NCBI RefSeq assembly: GCF_024160145.1
Contig: NZ_JAMYWQ010000021.1
Coordinates: forward strand, 1-64,000
DNA: 64,000 bases
DNA from: Serratia nevei
GTDB taxonomy: Bacteria > Pseudomonadota > Gammaproteobacteria > Enterobacterales > Enterobacteriaceae
Direction of reading: 5' to 3'
Shown here piece by piece: positions 1 through 9,500 of this stretch (positions are counted from its first letter, which is position 1; each line of letters opens with the position of its first letter). Both the position numbers and the translations under genes were made by a program. Under the pieces are notes generated by a model. The model was not told where the DNA came from and did not search any database. It saw only the letters and a program-made list of their open reading frames with translations.

Positions 1-20
1 TGCGGACTTCATCGTGGCGC

Positions 21-39
21 GGGTAACGCAGTGTTACCC
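21..39. repeat. Small inverted repeat at window edge
   Basis: A 7-bp perfect inverted repeat (GGGTAAC, 5-nt loop, GTTACCC). No T-run follows it, so it is not a clear terminator. Bases 1-146 hold no gene that I can support. By comparison with E. coli the gene beyond the left edge could be fadL, but nothing in the visible sequence shows this. Confidence 0.4.
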
Positions 40-146
40 ATCAGACGCCGTATAGATTTAAGCAAGCCCATCATAAATCAAAATCGGTGTTGCAAAAACG
101 GGGGTGACCATAGATTTTTTTTTTGCCCACCGTTTGCCGCCGGCAT

Positions 147-170
147 AAAAAAACCCGCCTGACGGCGGGC
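147..170 (-). terminator. Rho-independent terminator of mlaA
   Basis: On the minus strand a GCCCGCC/GGCGGGT stem with loop GTCA is followed by a run of seven T. It lies 22 bp past the mlaA stop codon and closes the ccm-mlaA transcription unit. Confidence 0.85.
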
Positions 171-192
171 TTGCACGAGATACAGCCAGAGA

Positions 193-951
193 TTACTGCG
201 AGTCGATTTCGTCCAACTCGCCCTGAATCGCTTTGGCGTTCGGGTTCTCTTCCGGCTTGAGCGAGCCGCCGTTGGCAATGAAATCGTGGCGCTGGAAGTA
301 AGCCTCGCGCACCATGACGTAAGGATCGGAGGAATTGCGCAGCAGGCCGTCGGAATCCAGCAGCTGGGCGCGGGTTTCGATCCCCTCGACCACCCATTTG
401 CCCGCCGACATCCAGAAGGTCAGGTAGCTCAGCATCGGATACAGCGTATCCGCAAAATCGCCGCCTTCGTCACGCAGGGTAAAGCTGCCGTAGCCCGGCA
501 GCATCACATACGGGCCGTAACCCACATCGTAATGGCCCAGCGTGCTGCCGAAACGGTTCGGTTCTTCACGCGCCAGTTTCGGGTTGGCCATGCCGGCCAC
601 GTCGATCAGGCCCCCCATCCCGAGCAGGGTATTCAGGAAGAAACGGTTGAAGTGAATCATCCCGCGGTAAGGATCGCCCTTCAGGAAGGCGTTGACCATG
701 CTGGCCGGCTCTTCCAGGTTGGAGGTGAAGTTACTGATGCCGTTACGCGCCGGCATCGGCACATAGTCGCGCCAGGCCACCGCAACCGGACGCAGGATAT
801 AAGGATCCAGGACGTTGTAGTTGAAATCGAACATCGTCCGGTTAAACCCTTCCAGCGGATCGGAACGCCCTTGCGGCTCATTGTCTGGCGCGCTGGCACA
901 GCCCACCAGTAATACCGTTGCGAATGCCACCCCAGTCAGGCGAAAATTCAT
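193..951 (-). CDS. mlaA: Phospholipid-binding lipoprotein MlaA (VacJ)
   Basis: 252-residue outer-membrane lipoprotein of the Mla pathway, which takes mislocalised phospholipid from the outer leaflet of the outer membrane to MlaC. The lipobox LLVGC puts the acylated Cys at residue 18. The central region (DPLEGFNRTMFDFN, then an NGISNF-type stretch) is the typical MlaA domain, and the length matches E. coli (about 251). I chose the ATG at 951 because GGAG lies 6 bp before it; the in-frame ATG at 963 would contain that ribosome-binding site. The gene begins 28 bp after the ccmI stop codon on the same strand, so read-through from the ccm operon is possible. E. coli has no ccm genes here. Confidence 0.96.
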   Translation of the reverse strand: MNFRLTGVAFATVLLVGCASAPDNEPQGRSDPLEGFNRTMFDFNYNVLDPYILRPVAVAWRDYVPMPARNGISNFTSNLEEPASMVNAFLKGDPYRGMIHFNRFFLNTLLGMGGLIDVAGMANPKLAREEPNRFGSTLGHYDVGYGPYVMLPGYGSFTLRDEGGDFADTLYPMLSYLTFWMSAGKWVVEGIETRAQLLDSDGLLRNSSDPYVMVREAYFQRHDFIANGGSLKPEENPNAKAIQGELDEIDSQ

Positions 952-979
952 ATTTTTCTCCATAAAAACACGTTCGGTC

Positions 980-2194
980 TTATTTTTCAGCGACCTGCTT
1001 GTTTATCTGAACGCTAACCTGCTCTTTACCGCTGAATCGCTGCAGCGAGCTTTCGCCGAACCAGTCCCCTGGCTGCGGCGTGGCCAATCCGTCCTGCGAG
1101 AGGCGCACACGCACCTGCACCTGATGCTGCGCCGAGAGTAAGCGCTCGGGCATCATGGCGTTGCTGTCATCCAAAGAGAAAGACAGCGGGAAACGGCTCA
1201 GCGGCAATTGCTTTACCGCGACCGGCACCGGGCTGACGCCGTCGGTGACCGAAATGACCAGCGTCCCCTGCGGCGGCATGGCTTTCGCCGCGAGCGGAGA
1301 CAGCGATACGGTCACATTCAGTTTAACAGTTTCTTCGCCCGCCTGAATTTTTGCTTGTGCAATACTGCGCTTTATCACTTCCGCGCGCGGATCGTTGGCC
1401 GGCAACAGCTGTAGCATCACCTGCCAGGCGCCGATCGCCTGCTTGAAATCTCCCTGTTCGAAGGCATTGAACGCCAGCAGGCTCAGCACCCGCGGATCGC
1501 CGTGATTTTCCGCGATCATGCGCCGCAGCAGCTGCGTCGCCTGCTTGTTATCCTCCGGATCGTTGGAGCGCGTCAAGACCTCGGCATAGCCGAGCCGCAC
1601 TTCCAGACTATTCGGATCCAATTGATAAGCATGGGCAAATGCCTGCGTAGCGGTGGTGGCGTTGTTGAGCGCCATGCCAACGCGCCCCAGCATCATCCAG
1701 TCGTTGACGTTGCGATCGTCCTGCTGCAGCGCGGTGCGCAGCCCCAGCCCGAGGCGGGCAATCTCTTCCATGCTCAGCGGTTTGGCGCGCTCATTGGCGA
1801 CTCGCTCACGCAATTCCGGCATTTGCGCCTGCACCAGACGCCAGTCCAGCACCTGCGCCAGCCCGCCGGTTTTCAGATAAAAGCCAACGGTCACCGCCAG
1901 CAATAACAGCACGCCCGGCACCAGCGCCCAGCGATTGATCGGCTTCGCCTGCGCCGCCTGCTCGGCCGGGATGTCGTTCAACAGGTTTTGTTGCAGTTCT
2001 TTCACCAGTTCAGGGCGCTCGGCCACCACGCCCTGCTGCTCGTCCTGCTCCAGCTCGCTGAGGCGATCCTGATAAAACGCCTTGTTCAACGCATCGCGCG
2101 TGGCGGCGCTCTGCTTGCCGTGGCGCATCGCCGGCACTACCAGCAGCGCGGCGGCGCCGGCCAGCAATACGCAAATAATCAGCCAAAAAGCCAT
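980..2194 (-). CDS. ccmI: Cytochrome c maturation protein CcmI
   Basis: 404-residue inner-membrane protein of the haem-lyase complex that presents apocytochrome c to CcmF/CcmH. A first membrane segment lies at about residues 1-20 and a second at about 97-117, followed by a TPR-like region (about 150-280) and a C-terminal periplasmic domain. In E. coli this part is fused to CcmH as one protein of about 350 residues; here it is a separate gene, as in many other proteobacteria. Its ATG overlaps the ccmH stop codon by one base (TAATG), so the two are probably translationally coupled. It is the last ccm gene. Confidence 0.93.
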   Translation of the reverse strand: MAFWLIICVLLAGAAALLVVPAMRHGKQSAATRDALNKAFYQDRLSELEQDEQQGVVAERPELVKELQQNLLNDIPAEQAAQAKPINRWALVPGVLLLLAVTVGFYLKTGGLAQVLDWRLVQAQMPELRERVANERAKPLSMEEIARLGLGLRTALQQDDRNVNDWMMLGRVGMALNNATTATQAFAHAYQLDPNSLEVRLGYAEVLTRSNDPEDNKQATQLLRRMIAENHGDPRVLSLLAFNAFEQGDFKQAIGAWQVMLQLLPANDPRAEVIKRSIAQAKIQAGEETVKLNVTVSLSPLAAKAMPPQGTLVISVTDGVSPVPVAVKQLPLSRFPLSFSLDDSNAMMPERLLSAQHQVQVRVRLSQDGLATPQPGDWFGESSLQRFSGKEQVSVQINKQVAEK

Positions 2195-2661
2195 TAGGGT
2201 TTCTTCCTGTCAGTCTCGTGCAACAGCGCCGCCAGGCGCTGCCGCTCCCGTTCGGAGAATTCATCGTCCACCGCCGCGCCAGGCCGGCGCCGGGTGCGCA
2301 GGATCACCACCGCCCCGCCGATCAGCACGAACAGCAGCGGGCCGACCCACAAGATCAGCGTCGCCGGCGTTACCGGCGGTTCGTAGGTGACGAAGTTGCC
2401 GTAGCGCGCCACCATGTAGTCGATGATCTGCTGCTTGCTTTGCCCCTGCATCATCAGCTCGTACACCTTGGTGCGCATGTCGGCGGCGATGATGGCGTTG
2501 GAATCGGCAATGCTGTTGTTTTGGCATTTCGGGCAGCGCAGCTGTTCGGTCAACTCGCGATACTGCTGCTCCTGCTCGACGGAGTTGAAGCGATAGGTAT
2601 CGATCGCCGCAGCGGCGCTCCAGCACAGCAGCGCGCCGAACAGCAGGACAATCAGCCTCAT
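2194..2661 (-). CDS. ccmH: Cytochrome c maturation thiol-reductase CcmH
   Basis: 155-residue membrane-anchored thioredox protein. It has a signal peptide (residues 1-19), a redox CPKC motif at Cys43/Cys46 within LRCPKCQNNSIADSNA, one membrane helix at about residues 102-120, and a short cytoplasmic tail. It reduces the apocytochrome CXXCH disulfide together with CcmG before haem attachment. It is the short, unfused form of CcmH. It overlaps ccmG by four bases (ATGA). Confidence 0.95.
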   Translation of the reverse strand: MRLIVLLFGALLCWSAAAAIDTYRFNSVEQEQQYRELTEQLRCPKCQNNSIADSNAIIAADMRTKVYELMMQGQSKQQIIDYMVARYGNFVTYEPPVTPATLILWVGPLLFVLIGGAVVILRTRRRPGAAVDDEFSERERQRLAALLHETDRKKP

Positions 2662-3209
2662 GCTTCACCCCCGTATTTTTTGTACAGCGGCAACACTTCC
2701 TGCTGCCAGACGCGCTCATTCATGTCGCCGGCGTGGCGATAGCGAATAATCCCCTGGCCGTCGATAAGGAAGGTTTCAGGCGCACCGTACACCCCGAGAT
2801 CCAACCCCAGCATGCCGTCGCCGTCGTACAGGCTGAGGGCATAGGGATTGCCGAGGGAATTGAGCCAGGTCACCGCCTTGGCGCGATCGTCTTTGTAGTT
2901 CAGGCCGACTACCCGCACGCCGCGCGCCGCCAGCGTATTAAGATACTGATGTTCCGCGCGGCAGGTCGGGCACCAGGTGGCCCAGACGTTGAGCAAGATT
3001 GGCTTGCCGTCGCGCAGCACCGCCTGATCGTAGGTTTTGCCGGGCTGATCCAGCGATTCCAGCCTGAAGGTCGGCACCGGTTTGCCGATCAGCGCCGACT
3101 CCAGCATGGTCGGATCTTCGCCGCCGGCGTTGCGCGTCAGCTGCACCATCAGCGCCGCCACCAGCAGCAGGAAGAGGACCAATGGGATAAACAGCAGCTT
3201 ACGCTTCAT
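2658..3209 (-). CDS. ccmG: Thiol:disulfide interchange protein CcmG (DsbE)
   Basis: 183-residue periplasmic thioredoxin-like protein anchored by an N-terminal helix (residues 4-22). The active site WCPTC lies near residue 78 in a thioredoxin fold that follows PTFRLESLDQPGKTY. It keeps apocytochrome c and CcmH reduced. I start it at ATG 3209 (MKRKLLFIP), which overlaps the ccmF stop codon as ATGA. An upstream in-frame extension to 3317 lies inside ccmF and is not plausible. Confidence 0.95.
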   Translation of the reverse strand: MKRKLLFIPLVLFLLLVAALMVQLTRNAGGEDPTMLESALIGKPVPTFRLESLDQPGKTYDQAVLRDGKPILLNVWATWCPTCRAEHQYLNTLAARGVRVVGLNYKDDRAKAVTWLNSLGNPYALSLYDGDGMLGLDLGVYGAPETFLIDGQGIIRYRHAGDMNERVWQQEVLPLYKKYGGEA

Positions 3210-5176
3210 GGTTGCGCCTCCAGTTTGCCTTCGCGCTTGAGTTTTTTGCTCATGCGATAACGCGGATCGAGAATGCACAGCAGGCCGCCGATCGCCATAA
3301 AGACCCCGCCGAACCAAATCCAGCGTACGAAGGGTTTGTAATACAGGCGCACCGCCCAGGAGCCGTCCTCCAGCTCCTCGCCCAGCGCCGCGTACAGATC
3401 GCGGCTGAAACCGCCGTCGATCGCCGCTTCGGTCATCATGCTGCGCGCCACGCTGTAGTAGCGTTTCTCCGCGTGCAGCGTCGCCTCCGGCTTGCCGTTG
3501 CGCGTGACGTCGATGATGCCGACGCCGCCGCTGTAGTTCGGGCCGCGAATGTCGTGCACGTCGCGGAACACGAAATGATAGTTGTGGATATCCACGCTGT
3601 CGCCGGCTTTCATCCGCACGTCGCGCTCCACGCTGTAGTTCTGGCTGAAGGCGATGCCGATCACCGTCACCGCCACGCCGAGGTGGCCGAGCACCATGCC
3701 CCAGTGGCTGCGGGACAGCTGGCGCAGGCCGCGCCAGAAACCGTGACGGTGGGTAGCGCGCTCATGCAGCTCCATCAGCGTCAGGATGATCACCCACAGC
3801 GCCATGATCAGGCCCACCACCGTCATGCCGGCGATGCTGTCCTGCAGCAGCCACGGCAGCAGGATTGACAGCACCAGCGTCGCCAGCAGCGCCACGCCGA
3901 GGCGGCGCCACAGCTTGCTCGGCTCATCGCGGCGCCAGCGCACCAGCGGGCCGATGCCCAACAGCAGCGCCAGCGGTGCCATCAGCCAGGTGAACATGGT
4001 GTTGAAGAACGGCTCGCCGATCGAGATGCTGCCCAGCCCCAGCTGTTTGTGTACCAGCGGCAGCAGCGTGCCCAACAGCACCACCAGCATGGCGGCGATC
4101 AGCAGCACGTTGTTGCCCAGCAGGAAGGTCTCGCGCGAGAAGGTCTCGTGCTGCACCCGGCTGCGCACCTGGCCGCCCTTGACCGCGTACAGCAGCAGCG
4201 AACCGCCGATCACGATCACCAGATAGGCGAGGATAAACATGCCGCGCGCCGGATCGGAGGCGAAGGAGTGCACCGAGACCAGCACGCCGGAACGCACCAG
4301 GAAGGTGCCCAGCAGGCACAGCGAGAAGGCGGTGATCGCCAGCAACACCGTCCAGGCTTTGAACGTGCCGCGTTTCTCGGTCACCGCCAGCGAATGCATC
4401 AGCGCGGTGCCGGCCAGCCACGGCATAAAGGAGGCGTTTTCCACCGGATCCCAGAACCACCAGCCGCCCCAGCCCAGCTCATAGTAGGCCCAGGCCGATC
4501 CGAGCACGATGCCGAGCGTGAGGAACACCCAGGCGGCGGTGGTCCAGGGGCGCGACCAGCGCGCCCAGGCGGTATCGAGCCGGCCGGCCATCAGCGAGGC
4601 GATGGCGAAGGCAAAGGCCACCGAGAAGCCGACATAGCCCATATACAGCAGCGGCGGGTGGAAAATCAGGCCGATATCCTGCAGCAGCGGATTGAGATCG
4701 CTGCCGTCGATCGGAAAATTCGGCAGCGTGCGGGTGAACGGGTTGGAGGTCATGATAATGAACAGCAGGAAACCGGCGGTGATCATCCCCATCACCGACA
4801 GCACCCGCGCCACCGCGTCCTGCGGCATCGCCCGGCTGCACAACGCCACCGCCAGCGACCAACAGCTCAGCAGCAGCACCCACAGCAGCAGCGACCCCTC
4901 ATGCGCCCCCCAGGTGGCGGCGATGCGGTAATACACCGGCAGTTGGGTATTGGAGTTGGTGGCCACGTAGGCGACGGTAAAATCGTTGACCACGAAGGCG
5001 TGCACCAGGCACAGGAACGCCAGCGCAATCGCGGCGAACATGCCGTAGGTCAGTGGGCGGGCTACCGCCATCATGCGGCTGTCTTGCCGCGCCGCGCCCC
5101 ACTGCGGGTAAATGCTCAGCAACAGCGCGATCGCCAGCGCCAGGCACAGCAGAAAACTGCCCAGTTCCGGCATCAT
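3206..5176 (-). CDS. ccmF: Haem lyase CcmF
   Basis: 656-residue polytopic inner-membrane protein that transfers haem from holo-CcmE to apocytochrome c. It is rich in membrane helices and carries the tryptophan-rich WWD motif ([13 protein letters not shown], near residue 238) that forms the haem-handling surface. Length and gene order match E. coli CcmF (about 647). It overlaps ccmE (ATGA) and ccmG (ATGA), so the operon is tightly packed. Confidence 0.97.
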   Translation of the reverse strand: MMPELGSFLLCLALAIALLLSIYPQWGAARQDSRMMAVARPLTYGMFAAIALAFLCLVHAFVVNDFTVAYVATNSNTQLPVYYRIAATWGAHEGSLLLWVLLLSCWSLAVALCSRAMPQDAVARVLSVMGMITAGFLLFIIMTSNPFTRTLPNFPIDGSDLNPLLQDIGLIFHPPLLYMGYVGFSVAFAFAIASLMAGRLDTAWARWSRPWTTAAWVFLTLGIVLGSAWAYYELGWGGWWFWDPVENASFMPWLAGTALMHSLAVTEKRGTFKAWTVLLAITAFSLCLLGTFLVRSGVLVSVHSFASDPARGMFILAYLVIVIGGSLLLYAVKGGQVRSRVQHETFSRETFLLGNNVLLIAAMLVVLLGTLLPLVHKQLGLGSISIGEPFFNTMFTWLMAPLALLLGIGPLVRWRRDEPSKLWRRLGVALLATLVLSILLPWLLQDSIAGMTVVGLIMALWVIILTLMELHERATHRHGFWRGLRQLSRSHWGMVLGHLGVAVTVIGIAFSQNYSVERDVRMKAGDSVDIHNYHFVFRDVHDIRGPNYSGGVGIIDVTRNGKPEATLHAEKRYYSVARSMMTEAAIDGGFSRDLYAALGEELEDGSWAVRLYYKPFVRWIWFGGVFMAIGGLLCILDPRYRMSKKLKREGKLEAQP

Positions 5177-5667
5177 GACTTGGCGCCCTCCGCCTGCGGC
5201 GCGCTATACGCCTGCGCCGGGCCTTTGTGGTTCTCTTTCATCGCGTCGGCCACTTCCGGCGGCGTGTATTTCTCGTCGTGTTTGGCCAGCACTTCGCGCG
5301 CATTGACCACGTTGCCCTCGCCCAGCACGCCCTGCGCCACCACGCCCTGCCCTTCGCGGAACAGGTCCGGCAGAATGCCGGTGTAGGTCACGCCGATCGC
5401 GCCGCGCGCGTCGTAAATCTTGAAGCTGACCTGCAGCGTGTTGGGATCGCGTTTCACCGAGCCGGGCATCACCATGCCGCCGATGCGCAGCCGCTGGCCG
5501 ACCTCGGGCTTCTCATGATTTTCGCCTTTGCCCTGCAGGATTTCACCCGGGGTATAGAACAGATCGATGTTGGAGCGCAGCGCGTACAGCATCAGGGTCG
5601 CGGTCAGCGCGATGCCGATCAGCACGACGATCGCCAGATAAAGGCGGCTTTTACGACGTGGATTCAC
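5173..5667 (-). CDS. ccmE: Haem chaperone CcmE
   Basis: 164-residue periplasmic haem chaperone with one N-terminal membrane anchor (about residues 9-29). The haem-binding His lies near residue 130 in the HDEKY motif (HxxxY type), and a flexible C-terminal tail follows. I choose the GTG at 5667 ([12 protein letters not shown]): GGAGA lies 7 bp upstream and the GTG overlaps the ccmD stop as GTGA. The longer open frame to 5838 runs inside ccmD. Confidence 0.95.
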   Translation of the reverse strand: MNPRRKSRLYLAIVVLIGIALTATLMLYALRSNIDLFYTPGEILQGKGENHEKPEVGQRLRIGGMVMPGSVKRDPNTLQVSFKIYDARGAIGVTYTGILPDLFREGQGVVAQGVLGEGNVVNAREVLAKHDEKYTPPEVADAMKENHKGPAQAYSAPQAEGAKS

Positions 5668-5900
5668 AATGATTTCTCCCGCGGTGCGGCGGATTTTTGT
5701 TTTGATTGTTGCGCATGGCGAATGCGCCGCTCGCGCGCCTGACGGCGGCCGATCTCGGCGAGCAACTGCCGCCGTTGCCAGACGGTGTGCGCCACCAGCC
5801 CCAACAGCGAAATCAGCGTGGCGGCGACCGCCAGCCAAACATAGAAGGCGTAACCGCCCATGGCGAAAAACGCCGACCAGGAATCGAACGCGGCATTCAT
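5664..5900 (-). CDS. ccmD: Haem exporter accessory protein CcmD
   Basis: 78-residue single-pass membrane protein with the typical start ([18 protein letters not shown]), one helix, and a basic Arg/Lys/Gln-rich cytoplasmic tail. CcmD joins CcmABC and is needed for release of holo-CcmE. It overlaps ccmC by four bases at its start and ccmE at its end. Its position between ccmC and ccmE is diagnostic. Confidence 0.93.
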   Translation of the reverse strand: MNAAFDSWSAFFAMGGYAFYVWLAVAATLISLLGLVAHTVWQRRQLLAEIGRRQARERRIRHAQQSKQKSAAPREKSL

Positions 5901-6634
5901 GACTGACGCTCCTTATTCACCAGCCCGGCGACCCACGGGCGCTGGCGCTCCTGGAACAGGATCAGATTGCGCAGGCGCATCAGCGTCAGCGTGACGAACA
6001 GCAGCAGGTAACCGAGGATCGCCCAGCGCAGCGGGGTGCGCATGCTTGGCGCGATCGACTGCTGCATATTGGTCGAGCCCTGATGCAGCGTATTCCACCA
6101 TTCGACCGAAAAATGGATGATAGGGATATTCACCACACCCACCAGCACCAGAATGCCGGCGGCACGGCCCGCCAGGCGGCGGTCTTCAAAGGCGTGGTAC
6201 AGCGCGATGACGCCCATATAAAGGAACAGCAGCACCAGCTCGGAGGTCAGACGCGCATCCCACACCCACCAGGTGCCCCACATCGGCTTGCCCCAGGCGG
6301 AGCCGGTCACCAGCGCGATAAAGGTGAACACCGCGCCGATCGGCGCCATCGCCGCCACCACGGTATCGGACATTTTCATCTGCCACACCAGGCCGATAAA
6401 CGCCGCCACCGCCATCGAGGCGTAGATGCCCATCGACCACATGGCCGCCGGCACGTGAATATAAATGATGCGGAAGCTGTCGCCCTGCTGATAATCCTTC
6501 GGCGCGAAACCAAAGCCCCATGCCCAGCCAAGCAGCAGACAGGCCGCCGCCGCCAGCCCCAGCCAGGGGACAAAGCGGCCGCAGACGTGATACAGCCGCT
6601 CAGGCCGCGCCAGTTGATGTAACCATTTCCACAT
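5897..6634 (-). CDS. ccmC: Haem exporter protein CcmC
   Basis: 245-residue protein with six predicted membrane helices. It loads haem onto CcmE. The WWD motif ([12 protein letters not shown], near residue 120) is flanked by conserved His residues in [10 protein letters not shown] and in the later loop. The length equals that of E. coli CcmC. It is separated from ccmB by 120 bp, the only sizeable gap in the operon. I see no gene in that gap. Confidence 0.96.
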   Translation of the reverse strand: MWKWLHQLARPERLYHVCGRFVPWLGLAAAACLLLGWAWGFGFAPKDYQQGDSFRIIYIHVPAAMWSMGIYASMAVAAFIGLVWQMKMSDTVVAAMAPIGAVFTFIALVTGSAWGKPMWGTWWVWDARLTSELVLLFLYMGVIALYHAFEDRRLAGRAAGILVLVGVVNIPIIHFSVEWWNTLHQGSTNMQQSIAPSMRTPLRWAILGYLLLFVTLTLMRLRNLILFQERQRPWVAGLVNKERQS

Positions 6635-6754
6635 TGTCGTCAGTGCTCACGGTAATTTTTATGCGTCGGCCGCCACGAGCGATCGAAACGGCGAAAATCT
6701 TCTGCGGGGTACGCTCTTGTCGGCCTTGCCCCGTCTGTTCATTCAATCAGTTAG

Positions 6755-7417
6755 CTAGTGCACGCTCACCCGCAGCGCCGCCGCGGTGGCAAACGGTGCC
6801 AATGTCACGCTGCCCGCCAGCATCGCGCCCAGTATCGCCAGGTACCCGTCGATCGGCATGCCCATCGAGGCGGCGTCGATCGCGCCGGTGGCGAAGATCA
6901 GCACCGGGATATACAGCGGCAGCACCAGCAGGCTGAGCAGCACGCCCCCTTTGCGCAGACCGACGGTCAACCCCACGCCAATAGCGCCGATCAGGCTCAG
7001 CGTCGGCGTGCCGAGCAGCAGCGTCCCCGCCACCGCCAGCCAGGTCTGCATATCGAGCGACAGCAGCAGCGCCACCAGCGGCGACAGGATCAGCAGCGGC
7101 AGCCCCGTCACCACCCAGTGAGCACACACTTTGCCCAGCACCGTCATCGGCAGCGGCGTCGGCAGCAGCAACAGCTGCTCCAGCGAGCCGTCGAGGAAAT
7201 CGTCGCGAAACAGCCGCTCCAGCGACAGCAGCGCGGCCAGCAGCGCCGCCACCCACACGATGCCCGGCGCAATGCGCGCCAGCAGCTGTGGCTCCGGGCC
7301 AATCCCCAACGGAAACAGCGTGATCACAATCAGGAAAAACCACAGCGGGTTGACGATCTCCGAACCTTTACGGCAGGCGATCTTCAGTTCGCGGCGCACC
7401 AGGGTCAAAAACATCAC
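6755..7417 (-). CDS. ccmB: Haem exporter ABC permease CcmB
   Basis: 220-residue ABC membrane subunit with about six helices, starting [25 protein letters not shown], that works with CcmA to drive holo-CcmE release. The length is the same as in E. coli. It overlaps ccmA by four bases (ATGA), so the two ABC subunits are translationally coupled. Confidence 0.95.
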   Translation of the reverse strand: MMFLTLVRRELKIACRKGSEIVNPLWFFLIVITLFPLGIGPEPQLLARIAPGIVWVAALLAALLSLERLFRDDFLDGSLEQLLLLPTPLPMTVLGKVCAHWVVTGLPLLILSPLVALLLSLDMQTWLAVAGTLLLGTPTLSLIGAIGVGLTVGLRKGGVLLSLLVLPLYIPVLIFATGAIDAASMGMPIDGYLAILGAMLAGSVTLAPFATAAALRVSVH

Positions 7418-8058
7418 AGGCTCCCCGCGTCGTGTTCCGCCAAACGAACTTTACCCACCGCTTGGCTGACGCCGGCCAAATCCTGATGGGTGGTCAACAA
7501 TACCATGCCGCCCCGCTGCGCATGTTGTTCAAAAAGGCTAATCAACTCGGCGACGCCCTGTTTGTCGATCGCCGTTAGCGGCTCATCGAGGATCCACAGC
7601 GGCGCCGCGCTGAGCCACAGCCGCGCCAGCGCCACGCGCCGCTGCTGCCCGGCGGAAAGCTGCGCCACCGGCAGATCCTCGTAACCCACCAGCCCGACCT
7701 GTTCCAGGGCGCGCCAGATGGCCGGATGATCGGCCGCACCGCGCATCGCCTGATAAAACTGCAGATTTTCGAAGGGCGTCAATACGGCTTTGATGCCGGG
7801 TTGATGGCCGATAAACAGCAAATCCTGCTGATAGGCCGCGCGATCGCGCAGCGTGTTGCGCCCGCGCCAGCACACCTCGCCGCCGTCCGGCCGCGCCAGG
7901 CCGGCGAGAATACGCAGCAAACTGGTCTTGCCCGCACCGTTCGGCCCTTCTACCTGAATGATATCGCCCGGCTGAACTGAGAAGCTTAGCTCGCTAAACA
8001 GGATGCGCTCATCGCGCACGCAACTCAGACTTTTGGCTTCCAGCATCGGGGAACTCAT
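7414..8058 (-). CDS. ccmA: Haem exporter ATPase CcmA
   Basis: 214-residue ABC ATPase. Walker A is GPNGAGKTS near residue 40, the signature is LSAGQQRR, and Walker B is [10 protein letters not shown]; the switch His lies in TTHQDL. It is the first gene of the minus-strand ccm operon, reading ccmA-B-C-D-E-F-G-H-I and then mlaA. It is divergent from yfdC, and the promoter should lie in 8059-8275. Confidence 0.96.
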   Translation of the reverse strand: MSSPMLEAKSLSCVRDERILFSELSFSVQPGDIIQVEGPNGAGKTSLLRILAGLARPDGGEVCWRGRNTLRDRAAYQQDLLFIGHQPGIKAVLTPFENLQFYQAMRGAADHPAIWRALEQVGLVGYEDLPVAQLSAGQQRRVALARLWLSAAPLWILDEPLTAIDKQGVAELISLFEQHAQRGGMVLLTTHQDLAGVSQAVGKVRLAEHDAGSL

Positions 8059-8275
8059 ATTTTTCTTTGGGATAGCGAATCATAGCATAAGCCTTTCCCC
8101 GCACGCAGCCCGCGGCGGGCGCGCCGACGGGCCAATATGGCGAGCAGGATCAAGAATGCGTGGAAAAAATCGGCGGATTTTAACTCTTGTTACCTTTTTC
8201 TGTCTTTCGCCGCATTTAGGCCGGGCAACTACGCTTAATGACGTGACCTCACCCTTATTGAGCAGGAGCGACAGC

Positions 8276-9202
8276 ATGACCGAACAGCAACGCCAGGAGC
8301 ACGATCCGGATGAGACGATGCAGGTAGAGAGCGAGGAGCAGGAACAGGGCAAGCGCGAAATCGAAGTCAGGGAAGAGAATCTGCCGTCGCGCGCGGCGGC
8401 GGTGCATGAACAGATCCGGATGGAAGGCGAAAAAGAGCTGGAACGCGACGGGCTGGCGCTGCTGTGGTCGGCGATCGCCGCCGGGCTGTCGATGGGCGCC
8501 TCGCTGGCGGCAAAAGGCATTTTCCACGCCCGCCTGCCGGACGATCCCAGCCGCTTTTTCATCGAGAACCTCGGCTACACCTTCGGTTTCATCATTGTCA
8601 TCATGGCGCGCCAGCAGTTGTTTACCGAAAATACCGTCACAGCGGTATTGCCAATCATGCATAAGCCCACGCCGCGCAACCTGCTGATCCTGCTGCGCCT
8701 GTGGGGCGTGGTGCTGCTCGGCAACCTGATTGGCACCGGGCTGGCGGCGCTGGCGTTTACCCATATGCCGCTGTTCGACGCCGAAACGCGCGGCGCCTTC
8801 GTCAGCCTGGGCGAAGAGGTGATGCGCCATACGCCGGGGGAAATGTTCGCCAACGGCATCCTGGCCGGCTGGATCATCGCCACCATGGTGTGGATGTTCC
8901 CGGCCGCCGGCGCGGCGAAAATCTGGGTGATCGTGCTGATGACCTACCTGGTGGCAATTTGCGATTTGACCCATATCGTGGTCGGTTCGGTCGAGATCCT
9001 GTATCTGGTGTTCAACGGCGCGATTGGCTGGCAAGCATTCATTTACCCGTTCGCTCTGCCGACGCTAGCGGGCAACATCATCGGCGGCACCTTTATCTTT
9101 GCGCTGATAAGCCACGCGCAGATCCGCAACGATTTGAGCACCAAAAAACAGGCCGCGCGTCGGCAAGAGGAAAAACGGCGCCACGGCGGGGGAAAACCGT
9201 GA
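8276..9202 (+). CDS. yfdC: FNT-family inner membrane protein YfdC
   Basis: 308-residue member of the formate/nitrite transporter family, matching E. coli YfdC in length (about 310) and in position beside argW. The N-terminal 60 residues are a charged cytoplasmic extension rich in Glu and Gln. Six membrane helices follow, then a basic tail. The substrate of YfdC is not settled. I use ATG 8276 because AGGAG lies 8 bp before it; the frame stays open upstream to 8003 but there it covers the divergent ccmA promoter. A second FNT protein is at 50581. Confidence 0.9.
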   Translation: MTEQQRQEHDPDETMQVESEEQEQGKREIEVREENLPSRAAAVHEQIRMEGEKELERDGLALLWSAIAAGLSMGASLAAKGIFHARLPDDPSRFFIENLGYTFGFIIVIMARQQLFTENTVTAVLPIMHKPTPRNLLILLRLWGVVLLGNLIGTGLAALAFTHMPLFDAETRGAFVSLGEEVMRHTPGEMFANGILAGWIIATMVWMFPAAGAAKIWVIVLMTYLVAICDLTHIVVGSVEILYLVFNGAIGWQAFIYPFALPTLAGNIIGGTFIFALISHAQIRNDLSTKKQAARRQEEKRRHGGGKP

Positions 9203-9294
9203 TCGCGATCGGTTAGCCGAGGAAATTTCGGCGTGAAATGGCGAGGTATTGAGCAAACGCGCCGCTAAGCGCTTATTCTGCGGGTAAAAAAAGG

Positions 9295-9300
9295 TATAAT
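9295..9300 (+). promoter_or_regulatory. -10 box of tRNA-Arg promoter
   Basis: A perfect TATAAT lies 32 bp before the tRNA, followed by a GC-rich discriminator (GCCCC) as expected for a stable-RNA promoter. The -35 element is weak. Confidence 0.55.
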
Positions 9301-9331
9301 GCCCCGGCAGCTTCAGTTGTCGGTCCGCAGC

Positions 9332-9406
9332 GTCCCCGTAGTTAAACGGATATAACAAGCCCCTCCTAAGGGCTAGTTACTGGTTCGATTCCAGTCGGGG
9401 ACACCA
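9332..9406 (+). tRNA. argW: tRNA-Arg (CCU), argW
   Basis: 75-nt cloverleaf: acceptor stem GTCCCCG/CGGGGAC, anticodon loop CTCCTAA with anticodon CCU, T-arm GGTTCGATTCC, and encoded CCA at 9404-9406. The sequence and the yfdC neighbour match E. coli argW, a known phage integration target. No integrase follows it here. Confidence 0.97.
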
Positions 9407-9500
9407 TTCTTTCTTATCATGCCATTCCCCATCATCTGCACCTGCAATCCGCCCCTTTCCCCTGTTCAGGTCCGATTGTCGCCGAGCGTTATAATTGGCA

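Noticed and set aside
4049-5386. 445-codon plus-strand open frame
   Set aside because: It runs antisense to ccmF and ccmE. The translation is low complexity (Gln/His/Arg-rich) with no recognisable domain.
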